Source of the DNA: Limihaloglobus sulfuriphilus
GTDB lineage: Bacteria > Planctomycetota > Phycisphaerae > Sedimentisphaerales > Sedimentisphaeraceae
NCBI RefSeq assembly: GCF_001999965.1
Contig: NZ_CP019646.1
Coordinates: 682,001-746,000, forward strand
Length of the DNA: 64,000 nt
Direction: 5' to 3'
Part shown: positions 9,641 through 17,710 of the stretch, piece by piece
How positions within the stretch are numbered: the stretch's first letter is position 1
How the letters are laid out: each line of letters opens with the position of its first letter
Translations under genes and position numbers: made by a program
The notes under the pieces: generated by a model
Database searches by the model: none
Told to the model about the DNA's origin: nothing
What the model saw: the letters and a program-made list of their open reading frames with translations, nothing else

Positions 9641-11908
9641 TTAATCTTCTTCCTCGGATCCTTCATTAAGGGCGTCATTCCAGAGGAATTTTGCTTTGAT
9701 CCTGAACCAGTGGTCGCGGACGATGAATTTTTCTTCGCCGTTATTGTCAAACCGGATCTCACCGTTAGGGCCCAGGTCGTAAGTTTTGCTGATCTCTTCA
9801 CCCGTCATCGGGTCAACAAGCACCTCTTCAGCGAATACCTGATTTCGGCTTTTGTGTGTACCGGTTCTTCGTGAAGATTTTTCATCTTCAGCCGTTTCTA
9901 CACGTGTTACAACCTTTTTTTCGCCGATACCCGCGGGCATATTTTTGTCCTCGAGGTCAACCACGCCGGTTTCATAGCTGAAGTGTGAAACACTTTCCTT
10001 GCGAAATATTTCAAGTCCGGTTTCTTCGTACAGCTGGTCGATATTAACCAGCCGTGTGATAAAGCCCCATTTAGACTTGTCGTCTCCGACGCCCAGGGGG
10101 TCCATCAGCTCGGCAATGTTTTCGTAAGGTGTGTATCCCTCGATCACGACCACAAATCCAGGGCCGTCATCCTGGTCGAATTCATCTTCTACGCCGCCGC
10201 CTTCATATCCGGGCATTCCAAATCCGCCCATGTCGCCGCCGGGCATCCCCATTCCAGGCATCCCCATCCCGGGCATACCCATTCCGGGCATCCCCATATC
10301 CATGCCCATACCCATGCCGCCGGCACCGCCGCCGGTAGATACGTCACGTACCTGCGTCTCTGCAAAAGAGGCGCTGGCAAGGCTCTGGGCATATCTGACA
10401 TCAAAGGAGGTTACAAAGAACTGTTTCCGCTGGTCTCGCGGAATTTCAGTTACCGCGGCTACGTCGCCTTGTTCAAAACTTTCATAAAGCTGAGCCTGCT
10501 CAGGGTTGTTCTGGGGATTTGGCATACATGCCACAATGATATCCATAACCCGCAGGATAGCGGTGCGGTCTTCAAATACCTTGAGCTGCTCTTCAATCAG
10601 CCGTGAGTATTCATCCTGCATACTTTGAGCCTCACTTAATTTTGAACTTGCTTCGTTGGCCTGGTTCTGTACGGTTTTTATTTCCCGCCGGATGTCCTCA
10701 TTCATTGCGTAGGCGGCTTTGTCTTTTAATGCTCTGCCAAGGCAAAGCAGTGTAGCCACCAGGAGTATAGAAGCGGCGATTGTGATGAATTTTGATTTCT
10801 GCTGCCATGCCATAGACCTGGCCATTCTTCGCGGCAGAAGGTTGCTCTGAATCGTTGATAAATCCAGTCCTTGTACCGCCAGTCCGTAAACCACGCCCAA
10901 ATCGGGCACTGCCTCGTTGAGTTTGGGCAGGGATATATCCGCCGCGGGTTTTGCCCTGCGGAATGTATCGGGCCGTATTACCGACATGCCCAGGCTTTGC
11001 TGTAGATATCTGGTCAGGCCCTGGAGTTTCATGCCGCCGCCCATGCATATCATGCCGGCGTATTCAACATTGTTGCTGCCGCTGTAATAGCTTATTGACC
11101 GCTGGATTTCCTCGCCAAGACGGGCAAAAACAGGCTTCATTGCCTGGAAAAGCTGGCGTGAGTGTTTGCTGACGGGGGCGTTTTTCTTGAGTTTTTCCGC
11201 TTTTTCAAAACTTACGTTAAAGGTGTCCTCGATGGCCTCGGTAAAATCATTGCCGCCCATCTGGAAAGACCTCTGCCAGACACGGTTGGCCGAGCAGATT
11301 ACAAGGTGAGTATTGTTTGTGCCAATATCAAGCAGTACCGTAGCCTTGCGGTCGCTGCCGCCAAAACCGTTAAACTCGTAGTGAGCATAGTTGTATAGGG
11401 CCATCGGGGATGTCTGTACGCAGGTAACATTCATGTTGAGCTCTGCGTATTTCTTAAGTATGGAGACGATAATCTCGTTTTTAATCGCGAAGATTCCAAC
11501 GCTGGTTTCCGGCTCGTCGGTCTCGGGCATGAGCTGGTAGTCCCATTCAACCTCGTTGATGTCAAAGGGAATCTGCTGGACAGCCTCGAACTGGACTACC
11601 TTTGGCAGGGTCTTGGCCTCTACGGGGGGAAGTTTGATGAACCTCACAAAACTTGCCTGGCCGGCAACACCAAGCGAGACATCAGTATTACCTACCTCGT
11701 GGGTGTCGGTAAATTTCTTGAGGGACTCGGCCATCAGTGTACTGGCCTCTTCTTCGGTAACCCCTTCGCCGCTAAGTATTTTTGAATGTTCTATAATGTC
11801 GAAATCGACGACCTCGAGGTTGCCGTCATCTCCGACCTGAAGTTTCAGGGCTTTAAGTGTAGCACTGCCAAGGTCGATTGCCCAGACAGCTTGAGCTTTT
11901 GAAGCCAT
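9641..11908 (-). CDS. pilM: PilM-type ATPase fused to a PilN-like membrane segment
   Basis: Residues 1-350 match PilM, the actin/FtsA-like cytoplasmic protein of type IV pilus and type II secretion platforms. Visible motifs are AIDLGSATLKALKL at the start, the phosphate-loop-like LLDIGTNNTHLVI, and MGGGMKLQGL. Unlike ordinary PilM (about 350 residues) the chain continues into a membrane helix at about 371-392, a coiled coil, a Met/Gly/Pro-rich linker near 520-570 and a C-terminal soluble domain, as if PilM and a PilN-like protein were fused. I chose ATG 11908 because GGAG lies seven bases upstream and the PilM fold begins right after; an upstream in-frame ATG at 11941 is less likely. It is the first gene of a three-gene operon. 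Confidence 0.85.
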   Translation of the reverse strand: MASKAQAVWAIDLGSATLKALKLQVGDDGNLEVVDFDIIEHSKILSGEGVTEEEASTLMAESLKKFTDTHEVGNTDVSLGVAGQASFVRFIKLPPVEAKTLPKVVQFEAVQQIPFDINEVEWDYQLMPETDEPETSVGIFAIKNEIIVSILKKYAELNMNVTCVQTSPMALYNYAHYEFNGFGGSDRKATVLLDIGTNNTHLVICSANRVWQRSFQMGGNDFTEAIEDTFNVSFEKAEKLKKNAPVSKHSRQLFQAMKPVFARLGEEIQRSISYYSGSNNVEYAGMICMGGGMKLQGLTRYLQQSLGMSVIRPDTFRRAKPAADISLPKLNEAVPDLGVVYGLAVQGLDLSTIQSNLLPRRMARSMAWQQKSKFITIAASILLVATLLCLGRALKDKAAYAMNEDIRREIKTVQNQANEASSKLSEAQSMQDEYSRLIEEQLKVFEDRTAILRVMDIIVACMPNPQNNPEQAQLYESFEQGDVAAVTEIPRDQRKQFFVTSFDVRYAQSLASASFAETQVRDVSTGGGAGGMGMGMDMGMPGMGMPGMGMPGMGMPGGDMGGFGMPGYEGGGVEDEFDQDDGPGFVVVIEGYTPYENIAELMDPLGVGDDKSKWGFITRLVNIDQLYEETGLEIFRKESVSHFSYETGVVDLEDKNMPAGIGEKKVVTRVETAEDEKSSRRTGTHKSRNQVFAEEVLVDPMTGEEISKTYDLGPNGEIRFDNNGEEKFIVRDHWFRIKAKFLWNDALNEGSEEED

Positions 11909-11949
11909 ATCATATCTCCGGTTTTTTTTTAATAATTCCATTTCCGGGC

Positions 11950-11978
11950 TTGAAATACCGGCCCGGTAATAATATCTT
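11950..11978 (+). promoter_or_regulatory. Candidate promoter of mtaB (possible leaderless transcript)
   Basis: TTGAAA at 11950-11955 and TATCTT at 11973-11978 are spaced by 17 bases. Transcription would begin near 11985, only a few bases before the mtaB ATG at 11989, and no Shine-Dalgarno sequence is present there. An inverted repeat CCGGGC/GCCCGG (11944-11949 and 11961-11966) overlaps the promoter in this divergent region. Confidence 0.4.
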
Positions 11979-11988
11979 TATCAGTTAA

Positions 11989-13371
11989 ATGAATACATAT
12001 TATGTTACAACACTTGGCTGTAAAGTCAATCAATACGAAAGCCGACAGATAGCACAGCTGTTATCTAATTACGGCTTAAAGCCTGTAAAGTTCGTACAGT
12101 CGCCCGATATCGCGGTAATTCATACCTGCTGCGTTACCCATACCGCCTCATCAAAGAGCCGGCAGCTTATAAGAAAGATTAAACGCCAAAATCCCGATTG
12201 CACAGTTATAGTCACGGGCTGCCTTACAAGTGTCGATACCGGCGAGGCAGACAACATCGGTGACGGCATAATCATGCTCGACAGATCGGTTAATCTTCCA
12301 GATTACCTGGAAAAACTGCTAAAAAATAAAAAAAATCAGGCAGATTCTTCCAATCCCGTAAGTAAAACCGCAAACGACGATAAAATCAAGGATAAAGACG
12401 ATAAAATCACAGATAAAAATGATGATTTTCATCTTGATGACCCGCTGGGTCTGGGCTCTGTCACAACTTTTGGCTCCCACTCCAGGGCTTTTCTTAAGAT
12501 TCAGGACGGCTGCGACGGGTTCTGCAGTTACTGTATAATACCGCATATACGCAAAAAATTGTGGTCAAATCCGCCGGAAATGGTTGAAAAAGAAGCCAGG
12601 GCCATGGTCGCGGCGGGGCATAAGGAAATTGTCTTAACCGGAATATACTTAAGTGCTTACATGCAGGAAACCGTTAAACGAAAACGCTGGGACACTTCGC
12701 GGAGCCTGGAGCTGGTTTCACTTATCGAGAGGCTTGTGCGGATAGATGGGCTGATGCGGCTTAGGCTAAGCTCGCTTGAGCCGGGAGACATAACAGAGCC
12801 TATGATAGAATGTTTCGTGAAATATCCAAATCTCGTCCCGCATCTGCATCTTTCACTTCAGTCGGGCTCGGATCGCATTTTAAGGCGAATGAACCGCCAA
12901 TACAGGACAGATGAGTTCTTAGAGACGGTTGAACGGCTCAACAATGCTCTTGACCGGCCGGCAATAACAACTGATTTAATTGTCGGTTTTCCTGGTGAGA
13001 CGGAATTTGACTTTGACCAGTCAATGGAAATATCGCGGCAGGCGGGCTTTGCCAAGATTCATGTTTTCGGTTTCTCAAAACGCAGAGGCACGCCGGCAGC
13101 AAAGATGCAAGACCAGATAGAGACACATGTTATAAAAGAACGAGTTCGCCGGCTAAGCGAGCTTGACAAAGAGCTGCAGCAGAAATTCCGGCGTCAGTTC
13201 GCGGGCGAGGAAATAAACATTATTGTGGAAAATACCAAAAAACAGACCGGTCGCTGTGAAAGGTATTTTGAAGTGAATTACCACACAAAACACCATCAGC
13301 TCCCGCCAAAAAAAGGTGATTTTCTGCGTCTGCGGCTGAAAAATAACTGTATAGATGCCGAGATTCTGTAA
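11989..13371 (+). CDS. mtaB: tRNA t6A37 methylthiotransferase (MtaB family)
   Basis: This radical-SAM methylthiotransferase converts t6A37 of tRNA to ms2t6A. The N-terminal MTTase domain begins with YVTTLGCKVNQYES and carries Cys11 and further Cys in the HTCCVTHTA and VTGCLT blocks, which bind the auxiliary [4Fe-4S] cluster. The radical-SAM cluster motif CDGFCSYC is at Cys175, Cys179 and Cys182. A C-terminal TRAM-like region follows. The length (460) is slightly above the usual 430-450 because of a Lys/Asp-rich insertion at about 110-150 between the two domains. It diverges from the pilM operon and appears to be transcribed alone. Confidence 0.9.
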   Translation: MNTYYVTTLGCKVNQYESRQIAQLLSNYGLKPVKFVQSPDIAVIHTCCVTHTASSKSRQLIRKIKRQNPDCTVIVTGCLTSVDTGEADNIGDGIIMLDRSVNLPDYLEKLLKNKKNQADSSNPVSKTANDDKIKDKDDKITDKNDDFHLDDPLGLGSVTTFGSHSRAFLKIQDGCDGFCSYCIIPHIRKKLWSNPPEMVEKEARAMVAAGHKEIVLTGIYLSAYMQETVKRKRWDTSRSLELVSLIERLVRIDGLMRLRLSSLEPGDITEPMIECFVKYPNLVPHLHLSLQSGSDRILRRMNRQYRTDEFLETVERLNNALDRPAITTDLIVGFPGETEFDFDQSMEISRQAGFAKIHVFGFSKRRGTPAAKMQDQIETHVIKERVRRLSELDKELQQKFRRQFAGEEINIIVENTKKQTGRCERYFEVNYHTKHHQLPPKKGDFLRLRLKNNCIDAEIL

Positions 13372-13615
13372 AATGTGTTCCCTTGCAAAAACGCAGCTTG
13401 TATTTTGAATTTGCAACGGGCGATGTTTACCCTTTCTGTACTGAAAACCAGGTGTCTAAGTACAAGTGTTCAATTTTTATATATCTATCAATAATAGCAA
13501 CTTAGCGTGTTTGCTTTGTTTTTATTTACTGACGGGTGCGTATATATAAGTGTCGGCGTGTGTTTTTATTCTATACGGCGGCACAATAATATCAGCAAAA
13601 CCGACCAGGACAATA

Positions 13616-15436
13616 TTGGACAATCTTTCTCGTGACAACTTAAAAGAGCGTATAAGAAACGCCCCGGGTAACGACATTGTAAGTGTCATCTCGGAGCATC
13701 TTGACCTGCAGCGCAAAGGTTCTACCTACGTGGGCCTTTGTCCGTTCCACCCCGATACGCATCCGAGCATGTCAGTCAACCCGAATATGCAAATCTTCAA
13801 GTGTTTTGCGTGCGGGGCGGGCGGCGATGTCTTTAAGTTCCTTCAGATGCGTGAAAATCTCACCTTTCCACAGGCACTCGAGCGGCTTGGGCTTCGGGCT
13901 GGAATTGAGGTTAATTTCCGCCCTAAAAGAGAGCCGCGAACAGCTGCTTCTGACCCTAATATGCTTTTACGGGTTAACAACTGGGCGCAGCGATATTTCC
14001 GTCAGAAATTCCTTGATAAAACCCTCGGTGAAACGGCAAGAGAGTATTGCCGCCAGAGAGAGCTGGGCGATGAGCTTATTGAGCAGTGGGGCCTTGGCTA
14101 CTGCCCGGACAGCTGGGACGATATGAGCAAAGCGGCGATGAAAGCGGGTATCAGTGAAAATCTGCTCATAGAGTCGGGTATTTCGGTCAAGACCAAAAAC
14201 GGCACTTTAATGGATAACTACAAGCACAGGCTGATTTTCCCTATTATCGATACTATGGGTAATTACATTGGTTTCGGCGGCAGGACTCTCGGCGATGACA
14301 AGCGTAAATACGTAAATTCACCCGCCAACGCCATATTTGATAAATCGAATTGCGTTTATGGTCTCGACAAGGCCCGCCACGCGGTTGTCAGAGACAAGTT
14401 CGCGGTGCTGGTTGAAGGCTACACAGATGTTATCATGTCTCATCATTTCGGGTTTGATAACGTTGTGGCGGCGCTTGGCACCAGCGTTACAGACGGTCAG
14501 ATCCGGCTTATAAAACGTTTCGCCGGGCAGGTTGTGATGCTGCTCGACAGCGACATTGCAGGGCGTGCCGCGGCGGACAGGGCGTTGAGCGTGTGCATAC
14601 GCCAGGGGGTTGATGTAAAGGCGGCTTTTGTCCCCGACGGCAAGGATCCGTGTGAATTTCTGCTCTCGGCGGGCGAAGATGCCATGCGTGATGTGATCGA
14701 CGGGGCGGTTGACGTGTTCGATTTTAAGTGGCGGCATTTAAAAGAGGAGATAGAAGCGGACGGTTCAACCGTTGAGAAACATTCCAGCACGGTTGACTTT
14801 CTCAGGTTTGTCGCTGAGGCTCTGGCAGCGGGAAGTATTGACGACATCTCCCGAGGGCTGCTTGTTCGAAGACTTGCCGGTTTGACCGGAATGAGTGTTG
14901 AACAGATCAATACGCGTCTTGAGCGGCTCAGCGGCAATGCAGGGCGAAACATGGTTCAGGCCAGTGAAAACCGGCAGGTGAAGAGTTTTAAACCCGGAAA
15001 CTCTGCGATGGAAAAGGCCGTCTGGGAAATAGTTGAGGTTATTATCAATGCGCCGTCGAACATAGATAGCATCAGAGAGTATATAGAGCCTGGGAAATTA
15101 GACGATATTTATTTGAAGGAAGTGACAGCAGCTTTGTTAAAACTTTACGATGCAAAGGGTTGCGATTTTACGCTTGCCGATCTGCTGGCAGAGATTGAAG
15201 AGACAGAGCTTGCTTCTTTTTTAGTAAAACTTGCTGATGAGGGCGAAAAGAAACAGTTCTACACCGAAAGGATACACTCGGCAGTAGAGCTTATTAAATA
15301 TAACAGAAAAGCAGAGGCAATAAAATCAGCCCAGGCCTCTGATTCAGACCAGTTTATGCAGGCGATCAAAGAGCTTAAGGATCTGCATAAGAGTAATGGA
15401 AAGAATCTAAGGCTTGATACACTTGATAAATGGTAA
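13616..15436 (+). CDS. dnaG: DNA primase
   Basis: DnaG synthesises RNA primers at the replication fork. The CHC2 zinc-binding domain is intact (Cys42, His45 and a C-x2-C pair about 20 residues later). It is followed by the DnaG catalytic core with the Toprim signature VEGYTDVI and the acidic LLDSDIAGRAAADRA block, and a C-terminal helicase-interaction region. I chose TTG 13616, with AGGA five bases upstream, because the family N-terminus (an ...IVSVISEHLDLQRKG-like block) starts shortly after. An in-frame GTG at 13550 would add 22 residues with no family resemblance. dnaG followed by rpoD 112 bases later recalls the macromolecular-synthesis gene order of many bacteria. Confidence 0.93.
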   Translation: MDNLSRDNLKERIRNAPGNDIVSVISEHLDLQRKGSTYVGLCPFHPDTHPSMSVNPNMQIFKCFACGAGGDVFKFLQMRENLTFPQALERLGLRAGIEVNFRPKREPRTAASDPNMLLRVNNWAQRYFRQKFLDKTLGETAREYCRQRELGDELIEQWGLGYCPDSWDDMSKAAMKAGISENLLIESGISVKTKNGTLMDNYKHRLIFPIIDTMGNYIGFGGRTLGDDKRKYVNSPANAIFDKSNCVYGLDKARHAVVRDKFAVLVEGYTDVIMSHHFGFDNVVAALGTSVTDGQIRLIKRFAGQVVMLLDSDIAGRAAADRALSVCIRQGVDVKAAFVPDGKDPCEFLLSAGEDAMRDVIDGAVDVFDFKWRHLKEEIEADGSTVEKHSSTVDFLRFVAEALAAGSIDDISRGLLVRRLAGLTGMSVEQINTRLERLSGNAGRNMVQASENRQVKSFKPGNSAMEKAVWEIVEVIINAPSNIDSIREYIEPGKLDDIYLKEVTAALLKLYDAKGCDFTLADLLAEIEETELASFLVKLADEGEKKQFYTERIHSAVELIKYNRKAEAIKSAQASDSDQFMQAIKELKDLHKSNGKNLRLDTLDKW

Positions 15437-15548
15437 ACGGAAAATAGAATCGGGAATTGAGCGGACATGATTTTAGAAGGCAGCAAAATTGTTATTGTCG
15501 TGGCCGTTCTCGATAGCCTAATTTATTATTAAACAGGAAAAACAAAAA

Positions 15549-17666
15549 ATGGCGAAAAAGTCTGAAACCAGTAAAAAGACAACACCAAAAAAGACAGCTT
15601 CAAAGAAAGAGGAAGTAAAGAAAACAGCTGCAAAAAAAACCGCTCCCAAAAAAGCGGCGGATAAGAAGTCTGCAACAAAGACTTCAGCGGCAAAGAAACC
15701 CGCTGCTAAAACAGCCCGGAAGAAGTCGTCTAAAAAATTAACCGCCGAGGATATCGCAAAGATGACGCCGGAGGAAATAGCAGCACTCTCGCCCGAACAG
15801 CTTAGTTCGATAGCGGATGATATGATTTCCGATGACAAGAAAAAACCCGCTAAGGATTCAGAGGACTCCAATGAGCAGGAGCCGGATGAATTCGATGAAG
15901 ACTATGAAGATTTCGACGAAGAAGATCTTCTGCTGCTCGATGATGAGGAAGAGGAAAGTGAAGAAGAGGAAGAAGAACCCGAGCTCACACCTAAGGAGCT
16001 TGAGCTGATAATAGAACAGAAGCTCAAAGAGCTTATAGCAAAAGGCAAGAAAAAAGGCTTTTTGACATACGAGGAGCTCAATGATGAGCTGCCCGATGAG
16101 GTTGTCTCTCCGGACAGGCTTGACAGTCTTTTGATGAGTCTCGATGAGATGGGCATTCAGCTCGTTGACGAGTCAGATATGACTGGAAAAGACGTTTTTG
16201 AGCTAAAAGACGACGATGAAGATTTCGATGCGGTAGAAGAGGAAGAGGTCGATGAAGACCAGCTTTATCAGCAGTCGCTGATGGAGGCAGACGCCAAGAG
16301 AATCGATGATCCGGTAAGGATGTATCTGACGCAGATGGGAGAAATTCCGCTGCTGGCAAGAGAGGATGAAATAAGTCTTGCCCGTAAGATAGAGCTGACG
16401 AGGATGGCTTTTCGCCGCAAGATTCTTGAAAACGATTATTGTGCCGGTGAAGCGATAAAGATACTTCAGCTTGTAAGCGACGGCGAGCTGCCGTTTGACA
16501 GGACTATGAAGATGAGCACTGCTGAGAACCTTATCCGCTCTGTTGTAAAGATGCGTCTCCCGCAGAATCTCAAAACTGCACGGCTGTTGCTTGAGCAGAA
16601 CCTTATGCTTTTCGAGAAATGGAGTACGCTCGAAGACGGTTCACAAAAGAACAAAGCACTTGTTCAGCTTCGCCGCAACAGGCGTAAAGTGGCAACACTG
16701 CTTGAGGAGCTCAGCCTGCGAACAAGCCGCGTGCAGCCGCTGATGGGCAAGCTGGCAAGTATGCTGCGAAAAATACGCAACCTTGAAAGGCTGATTGCCC
16801 GCGGTCCGCAGGGCGAGATATACGAAGATGACATTGAAGCCATGCAGATGGAGCATGACGGGCTGATCGACATGATCAAAGAGAGCCCCGAACAGCTCGA
16901 AAAGCGTCTTAAACAGCTTGGAATTGTATTCAGAGAGTATGAAGACGCCAAGCAGAAGCTCTCCGGCGGCAATCTGCGTCTGGTAGTCTCGATCGCGAAA
17001 AAATACCGCAACCGCGGCCTGAGCTTTTTGGATATTATCCAGGAGGGCAACACCGGCCTTATGAGAGCGGTGGATAAATATGAATACCGCCGCGGCTACA
17101 AATTCAGCACATATGCCACATGGTGGATCCGCCAGGCAATAACGCGTGCCATAGCCGACCATTCGCGTACTATCCGTATTCCCGTTCACATGATAGAGAC
17201 AATGAACAAGCTGCGAACCGCCAGCAAGAACCTGCATCAGAAACTCGGCCGCGAGGCAAGCATTGAAGAGATCGCCGAAGAAGCGGATATGAATCTTGAC
17301 GAAGCAAAACGCGTTCTCAAAATATCCAAGCACCCAATCAGTCTTGACAGGCCGATCGGCGACAGCGAAGACAGCTATTTCGGCGACTTTATCGAAGATG
17401 ACCGCATCGCCTCTCCCGTCCATTCTGCGACACGTGAGATGCTCAAAGACAGAATTGATAATGTGCTTAAGAGCCTGACATACCGTGAACGCGAGATTAT
17501 CAAGCTGCGGTACGGCATCGGCGACGGCCACACATACACGCTCGAGGAAGTCGGCAAAATCTTCAACGTAACCCGTGAGCGCGTTCGCCAGGTGGAGGCC
17601 AAGGCAATCCGCAAACTTCAGCACCCTGTCCGCTCGAGAAAACTTGAGGGGTTCATGGATTTATAG
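15549..17666 (+). CDS. rpoD: Primary sigma factor (RpoD/SigA) with a basic N-terminal tail
   Basis: This is the housekeeping sigma70 factor. The C-terminal two thirds carry regions 1.2 ([21 protein letters not shown]), 2 (the [27 protein letters not shown] block and [16 protein letters not shown]), 3, and 4 with the helix-turn-helix ([24 protein letters not shown]). A non-conserved spacer between 1.2 and 2.1 is present. Region 1.1-like sequence lies at about 150-215. Residues 1-60 are a Lys/Ala-rich (AKK/PKK) tail resembling histone H1, followed by a strongly acidic tract of Asp/Glu at about 110-150; both are unusual for RpoD and explain the 705-residue length. AGGA lies upstream of the ATG. 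Confidence 0.95.
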   Translation: MAKKSETSKKTTPKKTASKKEEVKKTAAKKTAPKKAADKKSATKTSAAKKPAAKTARKKSSKKLTAEDIAKMTPEEIAALSPEQLSSIADDMISDDKKKPAKDSEDSNEQEPDEFDEDYEDFDEEDLLLLDDEEEESEEEEEEPELTPKELELIIEQKLKELIAKGKKKGFLTYEELNDELPDEVVSPDRLDSLLMSLDEMGIQLVDESDMTGKDVFELKDDDEDFDAVEEEEVDEDQLYQQSLMEADAKRIDDPVRMYLTQMGEIPLLAREDEISLARKIELTRMAFRRKILENDYCAGEAIKILQLVSDGELPFDRTMKMSTAENLIRSVVKMRLPQNLKTARLLLEQNLMLFEKWSTLEDGSQKNKALVQLRRNRRKVATLLEELSLRTSRVQPLMGKLASMLRKIRNLERLIARGPQGEIYEDDIEAMQMEHDGLIDMIKESPEQLEKRLKQLGIVFREYEDAKQKLSGGNLRLVVSIAKKYRNRGLSFLDIIQEGNTGLMRAVDKYEYRRGYKFSTYATWWIRQAITRAIADHSRTIRIPVHMIETMNKLRTASKNLHQKLGREASIEEIAEEADMNLDEAKRVLKISKHPISLDRPIGDSEDSYFGDFIEDDRIASPVHSATREMLKDRIDNVLKSLTYREREIIKLRYGIGDGHTYTLEEVGKIFNVTRERVRQVEAKAIRKLQHPVRSRKLEGFMDL

Positions 17667-17710
17667 CCGCCAGGCAGTTTTATTAGATTTAATTACCGGC
17701 AGCCGCAAAT

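Noticed and set aside
10190-10350. Short tandem DNA repeats that might be a minisatellite or CRISPR-like array
   Set aside because: The units are 6-18 bases, contiguous and without spacers, and they encode the Met/Gly/Pro linker of the PilM fusion in frame.
13550-13615. GTG 13550 as the dnaG start
   Set aside because: The 22 added residues do not resemble DnaG, while TTG 13616 has AGGA upstream and leads directly into the family N-terminus. The choice remains uncertain.
16641-17624. A 327-codon open frame on the minus strand opposite rpoD
   Set aside because: It lies wholly inside the strongly conserved sigma-factor coding region on the other strand and shows no domain of its own; it results from codon bias of rpoD.
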